Assembly (NCBI GenBank): GCA_052039575.1
Contig: JBQGEK010000045.1
Coordinates: 1-6,327, forward strand
Length of the DNA stretch: 6,327 nucleotides
Reading direction: 5' to 3'
Origin: Patulibacter sp052039575
GTDB taxonomy: Bacteria; Actinomycetota; Thermoleophilia; Solirubrobacterales; Solirubrobacteraceae
The notes beneath the pieces are model-generated. The model did no database searches. It worked only from the letters and a program-made list of their open reading frames with translations, and was not told where the DNA came from. The position numbers were made by a program, and so were the translations under genes. Below, piece by piece: positions 1-5,800 of the stretch (the stretch's first letter is position 1; every line of letters begins with the position of its first letter).

Positions 1-660
1 CTGGGCGACGCCGTTGGCGTAGTCGGTCTGGAACCCGAGCAGCGCGTAGGGAATGCCGGCCTCGCCGAACAGCACGGTCTCGGGGCCGGCGGTCTGACTC
101 ACCGCGGTCACGCCGACCGCGCGCAACGACCGGATCTCGGCCCGGCTGTTGAACCGCGGACCGTCGACGTGTCCGTAGCAGCCACCGTCCTGGGCGGCGA
201 GGCCCGCGACCTGCGCTCCCTCCAGCAACGCCTGGCGCAGCGGCGCGCTGAACGGCCCGTCGAACACCCAGTGGCCGCGCCCCGGCGCCCCGGGCGTGTC
301 GTGGAGCGTGCAGATCGTGCCGTCGGCGAACCGGTTGGTCAGGAAGTGCAGGTCGTCGAAGACCAGCAGGCTGCCGAGCTGCGCCGACGGCTCGCAGGCA
401 CCGCAGACGGTCACCCCCAGCACCGCGTCGACGCCGAGCTGCTGCAGAGCCAGCACGTTGGCGCGGTGGGTGACCTGATGCGATACGAGCTCGTGCTGCT
501 CGCGATGGCGCGCGAGGTGGACGACCTCGACGTCGCCGATCGATCCGACCGTGACCGGCACGGTGCCGTACGCCGTCTCGACCGCCGTGGACGTCCCGCC
601 GACGAGGCCCGGGAAGGCGTAGGTGCCGGACCCGGTGACGATCCCGATGCGCGCGCTCAT
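1..660 (-). CDS. Purine nucleoside / 5'-methylthioadenosine phosphorylase family protein, C-terminus cut off
   Basis: A cytosolic phosphorylase that splits a purine nucleoside or methylthio-nucleoside with phosphate into free base and (methylthio)ribose 1-phosphate, for purine or methionine salvage. The visible 220 residues show the family's order of motifs: GSG phosphate loop (residues 10-12), RH (51-52), SHQVTHRAN (60-68), a TVCGA strand (84-88), GPRFNSRAE (about 167-175), SQTAGPE (188-194) and TDYANG (212-217). Family members usually have 260-290 residues, so roughly 40-70 lie beyond the left edge. Compared with human MTAP as I recall it, Ser11, Arg51, His52, Thr84 and Thr190 fall at the phosphate-contact positions. 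Of the base-contact Asp pair only Asp213 remains; the second is Ala215. Gln189 sits where MTAP has a ribose-contacting Met. The substrate therefore cannot be assigned as methylthioadenosine with confidence. The ATG start is preceded by AGGA with nine bases of spacing, or by a -10-like hexamer at the same place. The family call is secure; the exact substrate is not. Confidence 0.9.
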   Translation of the reverse strand, partial: MSARIGIVTGSGTYAFPGLVGGTSTAVETAYGTVPVTVGSIGDVEVVHLARHREQHELVSHQVTHRANVLALQQLGVDAVLGVTVCGACEPSAQLGSLLVFDDLHFLTNRFADGTICTLHDTPGAPGRGHWVFDGPFSAPLRQALLEGAQVAGLAAQDGGCYGHVDGPRFNSRAEIRSLRAVGVTAVSQTAGPETVLFGEAGIPYALLGFQTDYANGVAQ

Positions 661-668
661 GGGCGGCG

Positions 669-674
669 ATCCTA
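669..674 (-). promoter_or_regulatory. Possible -10 hexamer (TAGGAT), or Shine-Dalgarno, of the phosphorylase gene
   Basis: TAGGAT fits the actinobacterial -10 pattern TAnnAT and ends eight bases before the ATG. If it is a -10 element, transcription would begin at or next to the start codon and the mRNA would be leaderless. The same bases contain AGGA, nine bases from the ATG, which would serve as a ribosome binding site on a longer transcript. No convincing -35 is visible 16-18 bases upstream. Sequence alone does not decide between the two readings. Confidence 0.35.
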
Positions 675-676
675 CG

Positions 677-730
677 CGACCCCCGGTCGAGAAGAAGCCG
701 GGCGCCGACCGGAGGGCGGGAGCCGACCGG
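677..730. repeat. Cluster of short repeats in the regulator-phosphorylase gap
   Basis: This 89-base gap (661-749) has no gene but contains three copies of the heptamer CGACCGG or its complement: 683-689 (inverted), 706-712 and 724-730. The last two lie within a perfect nine-base direct repeat, gccgaccgg at 704-712 and 722-730, exactly 18 bases apart. Copies 683-689 and 706-712 could pair as a seven-base-pair stem with a 16-base loop, in the transcript leaving the regulator gene. A smaller palindrome, cgacc-ccc-ggtcg at 677-689, adjoins the possible -10 element. These could be operator sites or a weak terminator stem. No U-tract follows the stem, so a standard terminator is not supported. The heptamer occurs elsewhere in this GC-rich window, so chance is possible. 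Confidence 0.35.
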
Positions 731-749
731 GAGTTGCCCGACGCCGCGC

Positions 750-1988
750 TCAGCTGCGCGGGCTGCGACGACCGTTACCCGAGCGGCGCGGCCGGGGCTC
801 GCGGTCGATGCTCGAGCGCGACTCCGTGTGGCCGAGCCCCAGCACCCGCATCGCCTTCAGCCCCAAGCTCAGGCGCTCGCGTCCGTCGCTCGACGTGACG
901 TCGAGCCCGCACAGTTCCTTGACCCGCTCCAGGCGGTAGCGCACGGTGTGGCGGTGGGTGAACAGCCGCTGAGCGGCGGCGGCCACCGAGCCGTCCGCGT
1001 CGAGGTACGCCGAGACCGTCCCGACGAGATCCGTTTCGTACTGGGCGTCGTAGGCGGCGAGCGGCTCGATCGTGTCGGCGTAGAACCGGCGGAGCTCCTC
1101 CGGGTTCTCGCTCATCGCCGAGAGCAGCAGCCGGTAGGCGCCCGTCTCCTCGAACCCGAGCACGGCCGCATCCGGGTCGCCCTCGCCGACGTTGCAGGCG
1201 AGCAGCGCCTCCTGCATCGCTCGCGGCAGATCACCGGGCTCCTCGCTCGGCCGTCCGTGGCCGACCGAGATCGCGTGTCCGGGCAGGACCGCATCCAGCT
1301 CGGAGTAGGCGGCTTCCGCGGTACGGACCGTGGTGTCGTCCGTCGCCGAGGGCACGAGCACTGCGACCTCGCAGGCGACCTCGCCGCGAGCGAGCGACCC
1401 GACCAGCGCCGCCGAGTGCACGGCCCGCGCTCCGCGCTCGACGGCCGACAGCGTCCTCGCCCGCCAGCCTTCGTCGCCCGAGACGTGCGGATGGACGCGG
1501 ACGACCACCGACGCGACCGGGCCGCCGACGTCGAAGCCCAGCTCGGCGGCGCGCTCGGCAACCGCGTCGCCGTCGTCGAAGTCCCCCTCGAGCAGCGCCT
1601 TGCAGAACGCGGAAGCCTCTTCCTGACTGGCACGCGCCGGTGCCCGCACGCGCTCGACCTCGAGCGCGATCACGGACACGACCAGCGCGAGCACGCCCTC
1701 GGGCACCTCGCCGCGTCGCTGGACGATCACGCTGCCGGCGGTCTCGCCGCCGACCAACAGCGGCGTCGCCGGCAGCTCCGCGCGCTCGGCGAGCAGTCGC
1801 CGCTCCTCGTCCCGCGACCGAGCCGCCACGGCGAGCACCGCGCCGTCGCGGTCGGCGACCACTACGGCCGCGTCGAGCCCTCGCGCGACGGCACGCGCCA
1901 CGGCCGGCAGACCTGAACCCTCGGCGACGACCTCCGCGATGGCGGTGAGGGACGCGTCGAGCGTCCCCGGGGTCTCCTCGGGATCCAC
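750..1988 (-). CDS. PucR/CdaR-type helix-turn-helix transcriptional regulator
   Basis: A 412-residue DNA-binding regulator, cytoplasmic, without membrane segments. Residues about 10-115 resemble a small GAF-like sensor region (VVVADRDGAVLAVAARS, then LVGGETAGSVIVQ). Residues about 155-290 fit the degenerate GGDEF-like middle domain of CdaR-type regulators (GPVASVVVRV, AISVGHGRPS, with AMQEALLA near 257-264). Residues 318-385 are the C-terminal PucR helix-turn-helix, with the diagnostic pattern YLDADGSVAAAAQRLFTHRH followed by TVRYRLERVKEL and GLDV. A basic, proline- and arginine-rich tail of about 28 residues follows. The start is GTG; no start codon occurs in frame in the gap before it and no Shine-Dalgarno is visible. 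Family members control purine, sugar-acid or amino-acid use, and the ligand cannot be read here. The neighbouring purine phosphorylase is the natural candidate target (inference). The C-terminal domain call is firm; the N-terminal sensor call is less so. Confidence 0.9.
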   Translation of the reverse strand: MDPEETPGTLDASLTAIAEVVAEGSGLPAVARAVARGLDAAVVVADRDGAVLAVAARSRDEERRLLAERAELPATPLLVGGETAGSVIVQRRGEVPEGVLALVVSVIALEVERVRAPARASQEEASAFCKALLEGDFDDGDAVAERAAELGFDVGGPVASVVVRVHPHVSGDEGWRARTLSAVERGARAVHSAALVGSLARGEVACEVAVLVPSATDDTTVRTAEAAYSELDAVLPGHAISVGHGRPSEEPGDLPRAMQEALLACNVGEGDPDAAVLGFEETGAYRLLLSAMSENPEELRRFYADTIEPLAAYDAQYETDLVGTVSAYLDADGSVAAAAQRLFTHRHTVRYRLERVKELCGLDVTSSDGRERLSLGLKAMRVLGLGHTESRSSIDREPRPRRSGNGRRSPRS

Positions 1989-2017
1989 GTGGGCAATCGT
2001 ACTGGCGCAGGCCCACG
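1988..2017. repeat. Inverted repeat around the start of the regulator gene (possible operator)
   Basis: The arms cgtgggc (1988-1994) and gcccacg (2011-2017) are perfect seven-base complements separated by 16 bases. The left arm touches the regulator's GTG start codon and the possible -10 hexamer lies between the arms. This geometry suits an autoregulatory operator bound by a dimer. It is seen directly; its function is inferred, and a seven-base match in GC-rich DNA could be chance. Confidence 0.35.
1996..2001 (-). promoter_or_regulatory. Possible -10 hexamer (TACGAT) for a leaderless regulator transcript
   Basis: TACGAT matches the TAnnAT form of actinobacterial -10 elements and ends seven bases before the GTG start of the regulator gene. 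Transcription would then begin at about the start codon. The absence of a Shine-Dalgarno sequence before the GTG supports this. The region 17-18 bases upstream does not resemble TTGACA, so the promoter would be weak or dependent on an activator or alternative sigma factor. Confidence 0.4.
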
Positions 2018-2052
2018 CGCGATGCCTCCGCCCGTTATGACGGCGACGAGCG

Positions 2053-2268
2053 CTAGCTGAGGAACTTGTCGACGACGACGAGGCCGCCGTAGATCCCGCC
2101 GAGCAGGAAGCCGGCGACGACCACCGCGGCCAGGACGACTGCGGCGGTCCGCTGCCACCAGGTGGCGTAGATCCGCACCACGGGGATGAACACGAGCACG
2201 AAGACGGCGATCAGCGCCACGAGGCCGCAGACGCCGCCGACCAGCAGGGTGATCTGCTCGTTCGTCAT
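2053..2268 (-). CDS. Small two-helix membrane protein, unknown function, coupled to the DedA gene
   Basis: A 71-residue protein that I do not recognise as a named family. It begins MTNEQ and then has two hydrophobic segments, at about residues 6-31 and 42-66, joined by a short basic and aromatic loop (RIYATWWQR, 32-40). The carboxyl end is VVDKFLS. By the positive-inside rule the loop should face the cytoplasm, with both ends outside. There is no signal-peptidase site, lipobox or cysteine pair. The ATG overlaps the stop codon of the upstream DedA gene in an ATGA of four bases (2265-2268), and no good Shine-Dalgarno precedes it, so translation probably depends on ribosomes finishing the DedA gene. 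That coupling suggests production together with the DedA protein, perhaps as a partner. It is the last gene of the apparent five-gene operon; 64 bases separate it from the regulator gene. Confidence 0.75.
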   Translation of the reverse strand: MTNEQITLLVGGVCGLVALIAVFVLVFIPVVRIYATWWQRTAAVVLAAVVVAGFLLGGIYGGLVVVDKFLS

Positions 2269-3863
2269 CGCTGGGGATTCTGCCGGAGGTGGGAGACGAC
2301 GAGCGCCGCGACCCCGACGGTCGCCGCTACGGCCGCGGCGAGGCCGGCCCCGGCGAACACGTCGGAGAGGTACGCGACGCGGCGCACGAGCGGTGCGAAG
2401 CAGAGCGCCACGCCGAGCGCCACCGCGACGCTGGTCAAGCCGAGACGCCCGGGGAACCCGCGGAAGAACGGGGTCAGCGCCAGGCCGACGGCGACCCAGA
2501 TCACCGCTACGGCACCGACCAACGATGGGAACGTCGACGTGGTGACGGGATCCAGCGCGCCAACCGGGGGAAGTCGATCGCTCGAGGCCCGAGCGAGCCA
2601 GACCACGGCGAGCGCGCTGGCGGATGCGACGACCAGCGTCCCGGCCATCCACAGCTGCCGGCGGCGCAGCAACAGCCAGCTGGCGATCGCGACCACGATC
2701 GCGACGGCGATCGGCGACGCCAGATGCATCCCGACGCGCGCCAGGTCCTGGACCAGCGTGATGTCGACGAACCCGATCCAGCGGAGCATCCCGCGGTCGC
2801 CGGCCGTCAGACCCTCCTGGTCGATGATGTCGTGGTACCCGAAGTAGGCGAACGCGCCGACGGCGGCGATCGCGGTCAGGGTCGTGACCTCGAGACCGAG
2901 ATCGCCGGGGGTGATCCGCCGCCAGACGAATCGGGCCGGGCCCGAGACCGGCCGCCAGATCGCGAGCAGCACGCGGCCGGCGCGGGTCTCCCCCGCCTGG
3001 CGCAGCCACTCGGCGGCCTGCTCGCGGTGCTCGGCCTCGCGGAACCAGTGCGAGAGCACGACGATCGTCACGACGACGACGATCACGGTGCCGAACGCGA
3101 ACGCGCCCTGCTTGGCCCAGATCAGCAGCTGGTCGAGGCTCTGCCAGAAGACGTAGCCGAGGGTCACGAACAGCGCGGCCCAGAGCCCACTGCCGATCAC
3201 CGAGTAGGGCACGAAACGGCGCGCGTGGACGCCGCTGGACCCGATCACGAACGGCGCGACGGCGCGGATGAAGCCGAGGAACCGGCCGATCACCACGGCC
3301 TTGCCGCCGTGCTTGTCGAAGAACGCCTCGACCTGGACCAGCCGCTCCTCGGTGATCTTGAACCGCGGCCCGTGCTTGACCAGGAAGGAGCGCCCCAGGT
3401 GACGGCCGAGGTAGAAGCTCGTGATGTCGCCCAGGAACGCCATCAGCCAGACGATGCCCAGCAGCTGGACGTAGCCGAGCGTGCCCTCGCCGGCGAGCAC
3501 GCCGCCGAGGATCACGAAGGTCTCGCCGGGCGCGACCAGTCCGACGAACGCCCCGGTCTCCAGGAACGCGAGCACGCCGACGATCAGATACGCCCAGTCG
3601 CCGACCGCGTCGCCGATGTCCTCGACCCAGCGCTGCAGCGGCAGATCCTCGAACGACGGAATCTCGACGATCCCCAGTCCGAGCACCACGCCGGCGACGA
3701 ACGCGAGCACCGCGAGCGGGATGCCCCACTTCGGCAGCACGTCGAAGCGGCGAGCCAGCCAGACCGCCAGTGGCGCGATCAGCACCAGGCTGAGCCACAT
3801 CGGGTGCAGCTCGGCCAGGGGCAGTGGCGGGACCGCCACGGCGACGGCGGGCACGAGAGTCAC
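2265..3863 (-). CDS. DedA-family membrane protein fused to a degenerate PAP2-like C-terminal domain
   Basis: A 532-residue polytopic membrane protein. Residues about 21-66 hold two extra hydrophobic helices before the DedA core (about 80-275). The core shows FLETGAFVGLVAPGE (100-114), GGVLAGEG (120-127), LGDITSFYLGRHLGR (144-158) and VIGRFLGFIR (191-200). Glu102 and Glu114, and Arg194 and Arg200, have the same spacing as the essential acidic and arginine pairs of E. coli YqjA/YghB, so the DedA half looks functional. DedA proteins carry undecaprenyl phosphate (UptA) or other lipids across the membrane. Residues about 345-525 follow the PAP2 phosphatase layout, but the PSGH motif reads PSLV (446-449) and the third motif lacks its serine, arginine and histidine; only Asp501 of YLSDV remains. 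The phosphatase half is thus probably inactive. GTG 3863 is the first in-frame start after an in-frame stop at 3879-3881; Met22 (3800) is an alternative. It lies between ispE and a small membrane gene in the same operon. Confidence 0.88.
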   Translation of the reverse strand: MTLVPAVAVAVPPLPLAELHPMWLSLVLIAPLAVWLARRFDVLPKWGIPLAVLAFVAGVVLGLGIVEIPSFEDLPLQRWVEDIGDAVGDWAYLIVGVLAFLETGAFVGLVAPGETFVILGGVLAGEGTLGYVQLLGIVWLMAFLGDITSFYLGRHLGRSFLVKHGPRFKITEERLVQVEAFFDKHGGKAVVIGRFLGFIRAVAPFVIGSSGVHARRFVPYSVIGSGLWAALFVTLGYVFWQSLDQLLIWAKQGAFAFGTVIVVVVTIVVLSHWFREAEHREQAAEWLRQAGETRAGRVLLAIWRPVSGPARFVWRRITPGDLGLEVTTLTAIAAVGAFAYFGYHDIIDQEGLTAGDRGMLRWIGFVDITLVQDLARVGMHLASPIAVAIVVAIASWLLLRRRQLWMAGTLVVASASALAVVWLARASSDRLPPVGALDPVTTSTFPSLVGAVAVIWVAVGLALTPFFRGFPGRLGLTSVAVALGVALCFAPLVRRVAYLSDVFAGAGLAAAVAATVGVAALVVSHLRQNPQR

Positions 3864-3889
3864 GGGGCGGGCTCGGGCTCAGTCGTCAT
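3860..3889 (-). other. Nine-codon open frame bridging ispE and the DedA gene
   Basis: Between the ispE stop (TAG, 3894-3896) and the DedA-gene GTG start (3861-3863) there is an ATG at 3887-3889 that opens a frame of nine codons, MTTEPEPAP, ending with TGA at 3860-3862. It begins four bases after the ispE stop and its stop overlaps the DedA-gene start as GTGA. It could carry terminating ribosomes on to the next gene, where no strong Shine-Dalgarno is visible. It may also be a chance frame; there is no evidence that the peptide has a role. Confidence 0.3.
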
Positions 3890-3893
3890 GCGG

Positions 3894-4865
3894 CTATCCG
3901 TGGCGCTGCGGCAGCAAGTCGACCGGTGCCGAGGCCGTCGGCACGACCACCCGCACGTCGTAACCTCCGGACCGTAGCGCGTCGGCCGCGCGTTCGGCTG
4001 CGGACGGCTCCGCGAACCATCCGATCGCCGTCGGACCGGACCCGCAGACCATCGCTCGCTCGGCCCCGGTGCCCTCGATCGCGTCGATCGTCGCGCCGAG
4101 TCCTGGTGCCAGGTCGACGGCGGCGTCCTGCAGGTCGTTGACCGCGAGTGCCGGCGGCATCTGCGGCCCGTCGGGCTCCGTGACCGCCGTCTCGATCTGG
4201 AACCGCCACGCCTCGAGCGTGGCGGCCGAGCAGGGCGAGCGCAGCTCGTCGGCCCGCCGGTAGACCGCCGGGGTCGACAGCGCCCGCTCCGAGATCACGA
4301 CCACGAGCGCTCCGCGCAGCGAGCCGTCGATCCGGCGGACCTGCTCGCCCGCGCCGGTCGCCAGGGCCAGGCCGGGCTGCAGCTGGTGAGCGACGTCCGC
4401 TCCCAGGCCGGCCGCGAGCGCGTGCAGCGTGTCGTCGGACGCCAGTCCGCTGGCCGCCGCCGCCAGCCGCAGCACGGCACCGGCATCGGCCGACCCGCCG
4501 GCCATCCCGGCGGCGACCGGGATCCGCTTGGTGATCTCGACGATCAGCGGTCCGACCGCCCAGCCGGTCGCGGCACGGAAGTCGCTCAGTGCGCGCAGCG
4601 CCAGGTTGTCGCCGTCGACCCCGGCGCAGCGGATCCCGTCGCCGTGGTCGGTGCCCGCCGGCACGTCGGCGTCGCGGTCGTCCCTCGCGCGCAGCGTCAC
4701 GTCGTCGACCAGCGAGACCGACTGCATCGCCGATACCAGCTCGTGACGGCCGTCGGACGGGCGCACCGGCCCGACCACCAGCGTCGCGTTGACCTTGGCC
4801 GGGGCCACGGTCGTCAGACCGCGCCGCAGCGCCGCCGCCCCGTGGTCGGTCGCCGCGAAGCTCAC
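3894..4865 (-). CDS. ispE: 4-(cytidine 5'-diphospho)-2-C-methyl-D-erythritol kinase
   Basis: A cytosolic GHMP-family kinase of 323 residues that phosphorylates CDP-methylerythritol with ATP in the MEP pathway to IPP and DMAPP. Residues in order: VAPAKVN with Lys24 (20-26); DGRHEL with His41 (38-43); DNLALRA (86-92); the ATP loop PVAAGMAGGSADAG (116-129); GAD with the expected catalytic Asp157; STPAVY (197-202); VNDL (242-245); and CGSGPT (274-279). Two departures stand out: the usual aromatic before His41 is Arg40, and the common GADVP reads GADVA. Start choice: GTG 4865 overlaps the rsmA stop as GTGA and has GGAAGG five bases upstream. GTG 4880 would add five residues but has no ribosome site. 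The gene follows rsmA, a common bacterial arrangement. The family assignment is firm; the start is likely but not certain. Confidence 0.94.
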   Translation of the reverse strand: MSFAATDHGAAALRRGLTTVAPAKVNATLVVGPVRPSDGRHELVSAMQSVSLVDDVTLRARDDRDADVPAGTDHGDGIRCAGVDGDNLALRALSDFRAATGWAVGPLIVEITKRIPVAAGMAGGSADAGAVLRLAAAASGLASDDTLHALAAGLGADVAHQLQPGLALATGAGEQVRRIDGSLRGALVVVISERALSTPAVYRRADELRSPCSAATLEAWRFQIETAVTEPDGPQMPPALAVNDLQDAAVDLAPGLGATIDAIEGTGAERAMVCGSGPTAIGWFAEPSAAERAADALRSGGYDVRVVVPTASAPVDLLPQRHG

Positions 4866-5800
4866 ACGGCCGCCTTCCACACGTCCACGGCGGCGACCGT
4901 CGCGTCGTCGCCCTCGGCGACGGCCGTCTCCCGAACCAGGTCGACGAAGCTCAGCGCCGGGACCCGCTCAGCCCGCACGTCGAGCGGCAGGTCGAGCGTC
5001 TCGAGCGCGTTGCGGACCGCGTCGCGGCGACTCTTCGGCGCTCCCGGCGCGAGCGAGACCGAGCGCGCGAGCGCCTTGCGGCGGTGCAGGAACGCGTCGT
5101 TGACGAACGACCGGACGGCGTTCGGGGCCGGCGGACGCACGCGGCGCAGGCCGACCAGCACGCTGTCGACGTTCGGCACCGGCGAGAAGACCTTGCGCGA
5201 CACCGCCCGCAGCACGCGGACGTCGCACGACAGTTGGGCCAGTGCCGACGGCGCTCCGTAGGCCTTGGTGCCGGGCGCGGCGGCGAACCGCTCGCCGACC
5301 TCGCGCTGGACCATCGCGACCCAGCGGTCGACCTGCGGCAGGCCGACCACCGACTGCAGGATCACCGTCGCGCCGACCGAGTACGGCAGATTGGAGACCA
5401 TCACCGTCGGGGCCGGGTCGAGCGTGGTCAGATCGAACTTGACCGCGTCACCCATGTGGATCTGCACCCGCTGATCCCGCCCGGGCTGGTCCCCGTCGAT
5501 CCACGGAGCGAGCGCTTCGCGCAGCGGGTCCTCCAGTGCGCGGTCGAGCTCGATCACGTGCAGCGCGGCGATCCGCGCGGCGAGGTGCTCGCTGAGCACG
5601 CCGAGACCGCCGCCGACCTCGAGCGCCACGTCGTCCGGCCGCAGCTCGGCCAGCCGCACGATCACGTCGAGGATGTTGTCGTCGACGAGAAAGTTCTGGC
5701 CGAGATCGCGCTTGGGCCGGACCGCGTAGTCGCGCATCCGCCGGATGCTCGACTGCCCCAGGTCGTGCGTGGCGGCGCCGTGCGGGTCGATCTCGGTCAT
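4862..5800 (-). CDS. rsmA: 16S rRNA (adenine1518-N6/adenine1519-N6)-dimethyltransferase
   Basis: RsmA (KsgA) uses S-adenosylmethionine to dimethylate two adjacent adenosines near the 3' end of 16S rRNA during late small-subunit assembly. The 312-residue protein shows LGQNFLVD (33-40), the SAM-binding EVGGGLGVLS (61-70), the acidic VIELD (82-86), GDA (117-119) and the NLPY target-base motif (137-140). Later come MVQREVGERF with YGAPSALAQ, then FSPVPNVDSV and FLHRRKALARSV, all typical of the family. Usual lengths are about 260-290 residues. The excess is partly an N-terminal stretch of roughly 18 residues before the normal SIRR start region, so a later start such as Met22 (5737) is conceivable. 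ATG 5800 is preferred because it overlaps the tatD stop as ATGA. The downstream end overlaps ispE as GTGA. Loss of RsmA is known to give kasugamycin resistance in several bacteria. Confidence 0.95.
   Translation of the reverse strand: MTEIDPHGAATHDLGQSSIRRMRDYAVRPKRDLGQNFLVDDNILDVIVRLAELRPDDVALEVGGGLGVLSEHLAARIAALHVIELDRALEDPLREALAPWIDGDQPGRDQRVQIHMGDAVKFDLTTLDPAPTVMVSNLPYSVGATVILQSVVGLPQVDRWVAMVQREVGERFAAAPGTKAYGAPSALAQLSCDVRVLRAVSRKVFSPVPNVDSVLVGLRRVRPPAPNAVRSFVNDAFLHRRKALARSVSLAPGAPKSRRDAVRNALETLDLPLDVRAERVPALSFVDLVRETAVAEGDDATVAAVDVWKAAV

Noticed and set aside
683..712. Rho-independent terminator after the regulator gene
   Set aside because: A seven-base-pair stem is possible, but the loop is 16 bases and no U-tract follows it, so it is listed only as a repeat.
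169..939. Plus-strand open frame of 256 codons across the regulator-phosphorylase gap
   Set aside because: It is Arg/Ala/Asp-rich, has no motif and runs antisense over two recognised genes.
828..1916. Plus-strand open frame of 362 codons
   Set aside because: It is antisense to the PucR-type regulator, which has clear domains, and its translation shows no recognisable motif.
2049..2057. Overlapping small palindromes agcgct and gctagc at the end of the small membrane gene
   Set aside because: They are six bases each, with no extended stem or U-tract, and are expected by chance.
2053..3798. One long minus-strand frame joining the small membrane protein to a 500-residue upstream extension
   Set aside because: The upstream part is the wrong frame of the DedA gene and is very arginine-rich. 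Only its last 71 residues, from ATG 2268, look like a real protein.
2289..3977. Long plus-strand open frame of 562 codons
   Set aside because: It lies opposite the DedA gene. Its translation is rich in Asp, Arg, Glu, His and Gln without any domain, as expected from the reverse of hydrophobic GC-rich codons.
4866..4880. GTG 4880 as the ispE start
   Set aside because: It adds five residues without homologous content and has no ribosome site. GTG 4865 has GGAAGG upstream and a GTGA overlap with rsmA, though 4880 cannot be excluded.
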